Positions 55,158 to 62,845 of a stretch of 64,000 nt of DNA are shown here, in pieces. Source of the DNA: Thermophagus xiamenensis (GTDB lineage Bacteria; Bacteroidota; Bacteroidia; Bacteroidales; Marinilabiliaceae). The stretch covers positions 62,001-126,000 of the forward strand of contig NZ_FONA01000004.1 in assembly GCF_900112795.1 (NCBI RefSeq). Direction: 5' to 3'. The notes under the pieces were generated by a model, which was given only the letters and a program-made list of their open reading frames with translations, was not told the DNA's origin and ran no database searches. The position numbers and the translations under genes were made by a program. Each line of letters opens with the position of its first letter. The first letter of the stretch is position 1.

Positions 55158-57157
55158 GTAGTTTGCCAGTAAACATAGATCTTGAAAATGAGGAGTTTCT
55201 TAACGCCCTTCAATTGATTCAACATACGAACACATCGGTGTTTTTAACTGGTAGGGCCGGTACCGGAAAATCTACTTTCCTAAAGTACATTTGTAAAAAC
55301 ACACATAAAAAATATATTGTTGTTGCCCCAACAGGTATTGCCGCAATTAATGCCGGTGGGGTAACGATGCATTCATTTTTTCGGATTCCTTTTAGACCCA
55401 TACTTCCAGATGATCCTGATCTTTCTACAAAAGATGGTCGGATTTATGATTTTCTGAGATACAATAAGGAGAAAATTAAACTGATTAAAGAAACAGAGCT
55501 GCTTATCATTGACGAAGTGTCGATGGTTAGGGCCGATACTTTGGATTTTATTGACCAGGTATTAAGGGTATATACGAAAAGTAAACTTCCATTTGGCGGT
55601 AAGCAGATTTTAATGGTTGGTGATGCCTTTCAATTGGAACCGGTGGTAAAAGCCGATGATTGGACTATTTTAAAACGTTTTTACGACTCTCCTTATTTCT
55701 TCTCGGCACGGGTTTTTAAACGTATTCCATTAATCCAGATAGAGTTAAAAAAAGTATATCGGCAAAAGGATAAAAAATTTGTTCAAATACTTGATAAAAT
55801 AAGGGTTGATAAAGCCACTTACGAAGATATTTCGCTGATTAATGAACGGTTAAACAGAAACTTTGATCCACCCGCAGATGAAATGTTTATTACCCTTGCC
55901 CCGCGTCGGGATACCGTTGATTATATCAATGAAAAAAAACTTAATGAATTGCTGGGCGATCCTGTGACACTGGTCGGCGAAATACGGGGAGAGTTTCAAG
56001 AATCGGCATTACCTACATTAAAAGAGCTAGTTTTAAAAGAAAATGCCCAGGTGATGTTTGTTAAAAATGACCCGCATCACCGGTGGTATAATGGTTCATT
56101 GGGCCTGATTGTAGAAATTAGTGAAGATGGTATTTTTGTTAGAACAGAGGATGAGCAGATACATTTAGTAAATAAGGAAAAGTGGGTAAATATTCGATAT
56201 CGTTATGATGAAGAAAATAACAAGATTATAGAGGAAGAAATAGGTTCTTTTACACAATATCCATTGCGATTGGCATGGGCCATAACGATTCATAAAAGTC
56301 AGGGATTAACCTTTGAAAAGGTAGTACTCGATTTTAATGGTGGCGCCTTTGCCAGCGGTCAACTTTATGTGGCCCTCAGCCGTTGTCGTTCATTGAATGG
56401 TATTATATTGAAAACGCCGGTTACATTAAACGACATTATAGTAAACGCACAAGTGCAGAAGTTTGCCCGAACGGCAAATGACCAAAAGCTTATACAAAAA
56501 GAGTTAAACAAAGCCAAGGCAGAAGAAGCTTATATTAATGCTTTGAAAAATTTTCGTCAGCGCAGATGGTTGGATGCTTTCCAACATCTAGGACAAGCAG
56601 TGGAAAATTGTCCCGAAATTATTGTCCGACCAGAAATACAGCGGTTTATGGCCTGGCAAATGACTTTCGTAGACCGAATGCAAAAAAGAATTGATGACTT
56701 AGAAAATCAGCTACGCCGCCAACAAGAAGATGTAAAAGAATTTGCCAGAGAATATTTTTTGATGGCTAATGAATGTGAAGTAAAATTTAAAGATCAACGA
56801 AGTGCTTTGGCTAACCTGAATAAAGCCATTAGCCTGAATCCCAGGTTTGTGGAGGCATTGGTCCGTCGAGGTAATTTGTTAGCTAAGACAGGTGATCTGG
56901 AAAATGCCGAAAAAGATTTTACCCGAGTATTAAAAATTACCCGACCCCATTTCGAAGCTATTTACGGAAGGGGATTGGTAAGAATACACTTGCGCCATTT
57001 TACCGGGGCCTACAGAGATTTGCTTGAAGCCTCCAAACTCCGGAAAGCTGACCCAGAAATATATAAAAAGTTGGGGGATGTTTGTGCACGACTCGGAGAA
57101 ATGGATAAGGCTCAAACATATTGGAATATAGCTGAGAACCTTGACGATAAAGATTAA
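55154..57157 (+). CDS. Pif1-like superfamily 1 helicase with C-terminal TPRs
   Basis: 667 residues starting at an ATG that overlaps the TPR stop (translational coupling likely). ATPase motifs: Walker A TGRAGTGKSTF (residues 32-42), APTGIAAINAGGVTMHSFF, Walker B LLIIDEVSMVRAD, VGDAFQLEPV, AWAITIHKSQGLTF and LYVALSRCRSL. Such enzymes unwind DNA at replication or repair junctions. Unusually, the region after ~480 carries TPR repeats (ALANLNKAISLNPRFVEAL), so it may be tethered by its own scaffold. Confidence 0.88.
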   Translation: MSSLPVNIDLENEEFLNALQLIQHTNTSVFLTGRAGTGKSTFLKYICKNTHKKYIVVAPTGIAAINAGGVTMHSFFRIPFRPILPDDPDLSTKDGRIYDFLRYNKEKIKLIKETELLIIDEVSMVRADTLDFIDQVLRVYTKSKLPFGGKQILMVGDAFQLEPVVKADDWTILKRFYDSPYFFSARVFKRIPLIQIELKKVYRQKDKKFVQILDKIRVDKATYEDISLINERLNRNFDPPADEMFITLAPRRDTVDYINEKKLNELLGDPVTLVGEIRGEFQESALPTLKELVLKENAQVMFVKNDPHHRWYNGSLGLIVEISEDGIFVRTEDEQIHLVNKEKWVNIRYRYDEENNKIIEEEIGSFTQYPLRLAWAITIHKSQGLTFEKVVLDFNGGAFASGQLYVALSRCRSLNGIILKTPVTLNDIIVNAQVQKFARTANDQKLIQKELNKAKAEEAYINALKNFRQRRWLDAFQHLGQAVENCPEIIVRPEIQRFMAWQMTFVDRMQKRIDDLENQLRRQQEDVKEFAREYFLMANECEVKFKDQRSALANLNKAISLNPRFVEALVRRGNLLAKTGDLENAEKDFTRVLKITRPHFEAIYGRGLVRIHLRHFTGAYRDLLEASKLRKADPEIYKKLGDVCARLGEMDKAQTYWNIAENLDDKD

Positions 57158-57768
57158 CTCTCAGGATGTTTAAATACCGGAAGTGATATGTTATAACGAA
57201 TGGACAATAAACGAATGGCAATAATAATGCAAACAGTTAATATTTCATTAATGCTTTGAGTAAGTCCTACCCATCGGAAACCAAGATAAAAAAGTGCCCC
57301 GGCTATGCATGCAGTCGCATAAATTTCTTTGTGAAAAATTAATGGTACTTCATTGGTTAGCGTATCTCTAACAACGCCACCAACAACCGCTGATGTCATC
57401 CCCATAATAACTGCCACGGCAGGATTAACCCCTAAATTTAAAGCTTTTTCTAAGCCTATTATGGTAAATATTCCTATCCCTATGGTATCAAATAAAAACA
57501 GCGTTGTCCGTAATTTAGCAACCCACCTCTTAAATAAAAAGGTAATCAAAAAACCGGTGCCTATGGCAATCAAATAGCCATAGCCTTGTAACCATGTAAC
57601 CGGTGTAACCCCTAACAGCAGATCTCTTATTGTTCCACCGCCTATGGCTGTTACAACCCCAATGAAAAGGGCACCAAACAAATCCAACCTTTTACTTCCG
57701 GCTGTTAATACTCCGCTTATAGCAAAAACCATGGTGCCTATATAGTCGAGCCAGATAATTATTTTCAT
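57154..57768 (-). CDS. Trimeric intracellular cation channel-type (UPF0126/YadS) membrane protein
   Basis: 204 residues and seven glycine-rich membrane helices: FAISGVLTAGSKRLDLFG, VVTAIGGGTIRDLLLG and, in the second repeat, MTSAVVGGVVRDTLTNEVP. The two repeats with the GG..RD motif define the family, whose bacterial members form trimeric channels. It overlaps the helicase stop by four bases from the other strand. Its start codon follows the TTTTATTCGG word, the end of the dispersed repeat. Confidence 0.9.
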   Translation of the reverse strand: MKIIIWLDYIGTMVFAISGVLTAGSKRLDLFGALFIGVVTAIGGGTIRDLLLGVTPVTWLQGYGYLIAIGTGFLITFLFKRWVAKLRTTLFLFDTIGIGIFTIIGLEKALNLGVNPAVAVIMGMTSAVVGGVVRDTLTNEVPLIFHKEIYATACIAGALFYLGFRWVGLTQSINEILTVCIIIAIRLLSIRYNISLPVFKHPES

Positions 57769-57950
57769 CCGAATAAAATTTACTTATTTAATTGAACTAT
57801 TGGTGCTTAAAATTAGTCATTAGTGGTTAGTCGTTAGTGGTTAGTAATTAGTAAATCAACACTAATGACTAATTAACTAATGACTAATTAACTAATCACT
57901 AATGACTTCTTCTGCCTTCTGCCTGTGCACTTCTGCCTATATATTCTTGT
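57766..57950 (-). repeat. Dispersed repeat copy ending at the TRIC gene start
   Basis: Minus strand from 57950: TATAGGCAGAAGTGCACAGG, CAGAAGGCAGAAGAAG, heptamer words (TCATTAGTGATTAGTTAATT, AGTCATTAGTGTTGATTTAC, TAACGACTAACCACTAATGA), then the D block CAATAGTTCAATTAAATAAG and TAAATTTTATTCGGATGA, in which ATG is the start codon of the channel gene. Confidence 0.85.
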
Positions 57951-58318
57951 TTTTTCGAGCTGCAAAAGTAAAATTTTACCGGATAAAAAATAGAGACCTT
58001 TGAAACATTAATTTCACAACATTGTAATAGCCACAATTAGATGTTGTTATAAAATATATCCTTTAAATTAAAGATATTTGTACTAATCGTTTATTAAATG
58101 GGAATGGATAAATACTGGCATTGTATAATTTGATACCCATTTTTGATTATTCTATTATAATTTTAATTAACTTGCAATGTTCGTTGAAAACAGGAGAGGC
58201 TATCCCAAAATATCTCAAAAAGACTACCTTTTAAGATACTCACAAAGGACAATGATTAAAATAGCGACCAAAAGCAAGCTTTAGTCGTTGGATTATTGGA
58301 CCAGAAAACAATATAAGT
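57951..58318. other. Intergenic region upstream of the URO-D-family gene
   Basis: About 370 AT-rich bases. I see no TAnnTTTG box with a good -33 partner, no terminator and no RNA. Confidence 0.4.
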
Positions 58319-59380
58319 ATGAACCACAAAGAGAGAGTATTAACGGCTCTCAATCACCAAGAGCCGGATCGGGTGCCGGTTTTTTATTGGGCTGTTCCCG
58401 AATTCACAAATAAAATGATTGCCCAACTGGGTTTCTCTAATATGGATGAGTTACTTGAATATTTGGATATTGACTTTAGGTGGGTAGAACCCCAATATGT
58501 TGGTCCGCCATTAACGAACTACCAGGAAGGGATAAAAAAAGACATTTGGGGGGTAGAATATAAATTGGCAGGGCACGGCGATCTACGTTATTGGGAGGTG
58601 GATAAATATCCGTTGCAAGGAATAAATGATCCGGAAGTTTTAGAAGATTATCCCTGGCCAACAACTGATTTGTTTGATTTTTCTTCTTTAAAAGCTCAAT
58701 GCGAAAAATATAAAGATTATGCCATTATGACCGCACCTGGTTATTCATCACCAGGACTCTTCCGCATTATACAACGATTGATTGGAAGAGATACTTTTTT
58801 GGAAACCATGATGTATAATCCTCGTTTTTTTAATGTTTTAGTGGAAAAAGTCAAGAGTTTTTATTTGGCATTTATCCATGAATTCTTTTCCGTTACCGGA
58901 AATAATGTTGATTTGATCAGGATAGCGGATGACTTTGGATCTCAAAGCGGCCTGATTATTAGTCAAGATACTTGGGAAAACTATTGTAAACCAGCTATAG
59001 AACAATTTACAAAGTTTCCTTCCGAATTAGGTGTTAAATTCTACATGCATAGTTGCGGAGGGGTCCGAAAACTGGTTCCAGACTTTATTTCGTTAGGGGC
59101 CGATGTGCTGGATCCCATACAAACCAGAGCTGCGGGAATGGCACCCGAAGGCTTAAAAAAAGATTTCGGCAATATGATTACTTTTTCTGGCGGACTGGAT
59201 GAAGAATTGCTTCTACGAAAAGGAACACCACATAGGGTTAAGGAGGGGGTAAAAGAATTACTTAATATTATGGCTCCCGGTGGTGGTTTTATTTTAGGGC
59301 CATCCCATAAATTAAAAGTTGAAACACCAGTCGAAAATGTGTTGGCTATGTATGAGGCGGTGAAAGAATTTAAACGATAA
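58319..59380 (+). CDS. Uroporphyrinogen decarboxylase-family protein (MtaA/CmuA-type methyltransferase-like)
   Basis: 353 residues. It opens MNHKERVLTALNHQEPDRVP, typical of the family but unlike HemE. FYMHSCGGVRKLVPDF carries the H-x-C pair that binds zinc in corrinoid-dependent methyltransferases (MtaA, CmuA), and GADVLDPIQTRAAGM follows. It probably transfers a methyl group from or to a corrinoid protein, not decarboxylates haem precursors. No corrinoid protein gene is adjacent, so the substrate is open. The final codons AAACGATAA may border a decayed repeat. Confidence 0.8.
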   Translation: MNHKERVLTALNHQEPDRVPVFYWAVPEFTNKMIAQLGFSNMDELLEYLDIDFRWVEPQYVGPPLTNYQEGIKKDIWGVEYKLAGHGDLRYWEVDKYPLQGINDPEVLEDYPWPTTDLFDFSSLKAQCEKYKDYAIMTAPGYSSPGLFRIIQRLIGRDTFLETMMYNPRFFNVLVEKVKSFYLAFIHEFFSVTGNNVDLIRIADDFGSQSGLIISQDTWENYCKPAIEQFTKFPSELGVKFYMHSCGGVRKLVPDFISLGADVLDPIQTRAAGMAPEGLKKDFGNMITFSGGLDEELLLRKGTPHRVKEGVKELLNIMAPGGGFILGPSHKLKVETPVENVLAMYEAVKEFKR

Positions 59381-59460
59381 AAATAGCAGAAGAAAGAGGT
59401 TTTGTCACTTTAAAAATATATTTCAAAGTGCAAAGGCAGAAAATCCAACAAAAGAACTCA
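59370..59460 (+). repeat. Decayed A-B part of the dispersed repeat
   Basis: AAACGATAAAAATAGCAG, AGGTTTTGTCACTTTAAAAA, TTTCAAAGTGCAAAGGCAG correspond loosely to modules A and B (variant GGTTTGTCACAATAAGAAC). Heavily diverged. The gap to 59687 also contains a loose stem AGGACC (59610 region) with GGTCCT (59670 region) around GCCTA-type words, not interpreted. Confidence 0.4.
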
Positions 59461-59687
59461 AGTCGCCGATAAAGCCATTATTTACCTATTGGTTCTTTAA
59501 AGGGGATGTTTCGGAGCGCCATAGTTAGCGGCCATATGTTAGAAACCAGATGTCAGATTAAGAAAGCTAGAAATTTTAAAGGGATATAAGTTGGTATAAA
59601 AAGTCTAAGGACCTGGTAGCCTACTGGCATGGTGATTTAGCAGCCTAATTGCTTAAGTAAGGCCTGGTGGTCCTAAATGGCCTTGTA

Positions 59688-60257
59688 TTATCGATTTCCA
59701 TCTAATTCCAATTCAGAGGCAACGCTTTTCATTGCCTCGATACATTCGGCTATCAAATCTGGTAATTCTATGCCAATCATATTAGCTCCTTTTTGGATGA
59801 CATCTCGATCTACCCCTGCGGCAAAGCGTTTGTCTTTCCATTTTTTTAAAACCGATTTTACTTTAAGTTCATGAAGGTTTTTGTCGGGACGTACCAAGGT
59901 AGAAGTTACAATTAGTCCGGTCAATTCATCGGTTGCATACAACACCTTTTCCATGATATGTTCCGGCTTTGTATCGGTGCAGATTCCCCATCCATGGCTT
60001 TCAATCGCTCTGATATAATCTTCTGGCCAACCATTTTCTTCCAAAATTTTACGAGTCATAATACAATGTTGATCCGGAAATTTTTCATAATCCAAATCAT
60101 GAACTAATCCAATAACTCCCCATTTTTCAGGATCTTCATCATATTTTAAGGCAAATGTCTTCATTACTGCCTCAACAGCCAGTGCATGTTTAAATAAACT
60201 TTGGCTTTGATTATACTCTTTAAATAATTTTAGAGCCTCTTCTCGGGTTGGTTTCAT
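59688..60257 (-). CDS. HD-domain protein
   Basis: 189 residues. His24 (FKHALAVEAV) and the paired His53-Asp54 (IGLVHDLDYEKF) with a further HGWG motif are the metal ligands of HD phosphohydrolases. The short length and lack of other domains are those of the stand-alone HDIG-type proteins that Bacteroidota and Firmicutes carry near housekeeping genes. Substrate (nucleotide or cyclic nucleotide) unknown. Confidence 0.88.
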   Translation of the reverse strand: MKPTREEALKLFKEYNQSQSLFKHALAVEAVMKTFALKYDEDPEKWGVIGLVHDLDYEKFPDQHCIMTRKILEENGWPEDYIRAIESHGWGICTDTKPEHIMEKVLYATDELTGLIVTSTLVRPDKNLHELKVKSVLKKWKDKRFAAGVDRDVIQKGANMIGIELPDLIAECIEAMKSVASELELDGNR

Positions 60258-60631
60258 TTTGTTTCTCTTAATTTTTTCCTGTGATTATTATGGTTAAAAT
60301 TTAATTGCTAAAATAATGAAATTCATGAAAGGAATAAATGACTGTATAGGCCGAAAACAAGTACATAGAATATTCGAATCCTTCCCTGTTGTTTGTTAAG
60401 AAAAATGAATTTCTCTCAAAAAAATATTAAAGAAATAATGCTTTAAATGTTTACCTTTTTTAAGAATATTTTTATTGAGCAGATAATTAAATTATTAGAT
60501 AAGATTAAAATGTAAAAATAAAACATTTCCGCAATTGATATTTTATAAATATGTATAAAAATCCACTATAATTGCATCATTTTCGATAAAAAGAAAATAA
60601 TAAAGTTTTAATTTGAAAACGAAATTGTAAC
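60258..60631. other. Intergenic region before the oxaloacetate decarboxylase operon
   Basis: 374 AT-rich bases between divergent genes; the oad promoter must lie here but no consensus TAnnTTTG box was found. Confidence 0.5.
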
Positions 60632-60892
60632 ATGAATGCACATTTCGAACAGGCTTGGCTGCTTCTGGGAGTAGGAATGGTAACGGTTTTTGCCGTGTTA
60701 TTTTTAGTAGTCCTAATTGGTAATTCAATTATTTTTTTGGTCAATCGTTTTTTCCCCGGTCAGCCTCAAAAAGAAAATATCCCCAATTATAGGGGAGGTA
60801 TTGAACCCTCAAAAATTGCTGTTATTACGGCGGCTGTCAATCATATTACCGGGGGAAGAGGAAATGTAGTAGACATTAAGAAAAAACAATAA
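60632..60892 (+). CDS. oadG: Oxaloacetate decarboxylase gamma subunit
   Basis: 86 residues. One membrane helix (LLLGVGMVTVFAVLFLVVLI, residues ~10-30) and a short polar tail ending in basic residues, the form of OadG/Na-pump decarboxylase gamma chains. It anchors the alpha subunit to the membrane beta subunit and is needed for assembly. The alpha gene begins 14 bases downstream. The tail lacks the zinc-binding histidine run of some homologues. Confidence 0.88.
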   Translation: MNAHFEQAWLLLGVGMVTVFAVLFLVVLIGNSIIFLVNRFFPGQPQKENIPNYRGGIEPSKIAVITAAVNHITGGRGNVVDIKKKQ

Positions 60893-60906
60893 TAAAATAT
60901 AGAGCT

Positions 60907-62793
60907 ATGGGAAAAAGAATTGGATTTTCTCTCTTATATCGCGATATGTGGCAATCATCGGGGAAGTATGTGCCTCGCAAAGATCAATTGGTGCGTGTTG
61001 CCCCTGCCATTATTGATATGGGATGTTTTGATCGTGTAGAAACAAATGGTGGTGGATTTGAACAAATAAATCTGCTTTTTGGTGAAAACCCCAATCAGGC
61101 GGTGAGGGCCTGGACTAAACCATTTAATGAAGCAGGGATTCAAACGCACATGCTTGAAAGAGCCTTGAATGGTATACGTATGTCTCCTGTCCCCGCTGAC
61201 GTGCGTAAGTTAATGTTTAAAGTAAAAAAGAAACAGGGGACTGATATTGCCCGCTCTTTTGATGGATTAAATGACCCAAGAAACATCATAGATTCAATTA
61301 AATATGCCAAAGAAGGCGGAATGATTGCCCAGGCAGCCATGAGTTTGACTTATTCTGAGGTTCACACGGTTGACTATTATATTGATCTGGCCGATCAGTT
61401 AATTAAAGCCGGAGCCGATGAGATTTGTCTTAAAGACATGGCTGGTATTGCCCGCCCTGCCTGGCTGGGGAAAATTGTTAAAGGTATTCGCAAAAAATAT
61501 AAAGATATTCCTATTGAATACCACGGACATTCTGGCCCTGGATTTTCGGTAGCTACTATTCTGGAAGTGGCGCGTGCCGGTGTTGATTACGTGGATGTGG
61601 CAATGGAACCGTTATCCTGGGGTACAGGTCATGCTGATGTTTTGACCGTTCAGGCCATGTTGAAAGATGCCGGCTTTGAGGTTCCTGATATTAACATGAC
61701 TGCCTATATGGAAGTCAGAAAGCTTACGCAGGAATTTATCGATGATTTTCTGGGGTATTATATTAATCCCAAAAACCGTCTGATGAATTCCTTGTTGATA
61801 GGTTCAGGACTGCCGGGTGGCATGATGGGAAGTTTAATGGCTGACTTGGAAAAAAATTTAGCCAGCCTTAATAAGTGGAAGAAAAAACATAACCAGCCAG
61901 AACTTACTCAGGATGAGTTACTAATTAAACTTTTTGAAGAAGTTGAGTTCATCTGGCCCAAATTGGGATATCCGCCATTGGTAACACCCTTTAGTCAATA
62001 TGTTAAGAACTTGGCTTTGATGAATGTTATTCAATTAGAAAAGGGTGGACAACGGTGGAGTATGATTGCAGATAATATCTGGGATATGATTCTGGGTAAG
62101 AGTGGTAAATTACCTGGTCCGTTAGCACCTGAAATCATTGAGCTTGCACAAAAGGAAGGAAAAGAATTTTTCACAGGGCATCCTCAGGAGCCTTATCCTG
62201 ATGCACTGGATAAATTCAGAAAAGAAATGGACGAGAATGGCTGGGATTACGGCCAGGATGACGAAGAGTTGTTTGAATTGGCTATGCATCCCGAACAATA
62301 CAGGGATTATAAATCAGGTAAGGCAAAGAAAGCTTTTGAAGCTGATCTGGAAAAGAAAAAAGCCGAAAAAACGGCTGTTTCAAAAGGCTCATCCACTGCT
62401 TCATCCGTTACTCCCATAAACACTTCTCCTTCAAAAATGGTTGTGGAAGTTAATGGTGAAAAATTTGATGTGACGATTTCTTATGGTGAAAATGAACAGC
62501 AAAAAGAAAGTGGTTCTAAGAACGTTACACCAAATGCTTCAAGCGAAAAACCCGATACCAATGGTACTGTAGTTGTTTCGCCCCTGGAAGGAAAATTTTA
62601 TTTGACGAAAGATTCCTCCGAAAAAGCAATTAAAGTGGGAGATACGGTAAAAGAAGGAGATATCCTGGGATATGTCGAGGCTATGAAAACCTACAATGCC
62701 ATTCGTTTTGACAAAGGCGGAGTTGTCAAACAAATACTTAAAGAAAACGGTAGTGATGTGGAGGAAGATGACGAACTGGTAATTCTTGGTTAA
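60907..62793 (+). CDS. oadA: Oxaloacetate decarboxylase alpha subunit (biotin carboxyltransferase)
   Basis: 628 residues. Carboxyltransferase TIM barrel (about 1-310) with LLYRDMWQSSGKY (the RDxxQS motif), ICLKDMAGIARPAW (catalytic Lys), and EYHGHSGPGFSVATIL (metal-binding H-x-H); a PYC-type conserved domain follows; the C-terminal biotinyl domain has YVEAMKTYNAI, where Lys is biotinylated (Thr replaces the usual Met after it). It moves the carboxyl group of oxaloacetate to biotin, and the beta subunit then decarboxylates it, pumping sodium ions. Middle gene of oadGAB. Confidence 0.93.
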   Translation: MGKRIGFSLLYRDMWQSSGKYVPRKDQLVRVAPAIIDMGCFDRVETNGGGFEQINLLFGENPNQAVRAWTKPFNEAGIQTHMLERALNGIRMSPVPADVRKLMFKVKKKQGTDIARSFDGLNDPRNIIDSIKYAKEGGMIAQAAMSLTYSEVHTVDYYIDLADQLIKAGADEICLKDMAGIARPAWLGKIVKGIRKKYKDIPIEYHGHSGPGFSVATILEVARAGVDYVDVAMEPLSWGTGHADVLTVQAMLKDAGFEVPDINMTAYMEVRKLTQEFIDDFLGYYINPKNRLMNSLLIGSGLPGGMMGSLMADLEKNLASLNKWKKKHNQPELTQDELLIKLFEEVEFIWPKLGYPPLVTPFSQYVKNLALMNVIQLEKGGQRWSMIADNIWDMILGKSGKLPGPLAPEIIELAQKEGKEFFTGHPQEPYPDALDKFRKEMDENGWDYGQDDEELFELAMHPEQYRDYKSGKAKKAFEADLEKKKAEKTAVSKGSSTASSVTPINTSPSKMVVEVNGEKFDVTISYGENEQQKESGSKNVTPNASSEKPDTNGTVVVSPLEGKFYLTKDSSEKAIKVGDTVKEGDILGYVEAMKTYNAIRFDKGGVVKQILKENGSDVEEDDELVILG

Positions 62794-62845
62794 AATCAGT
62801 GAGTTAGTTTTAATCATTTTTTCCTTCCGTTAGGTAAATATTGTT

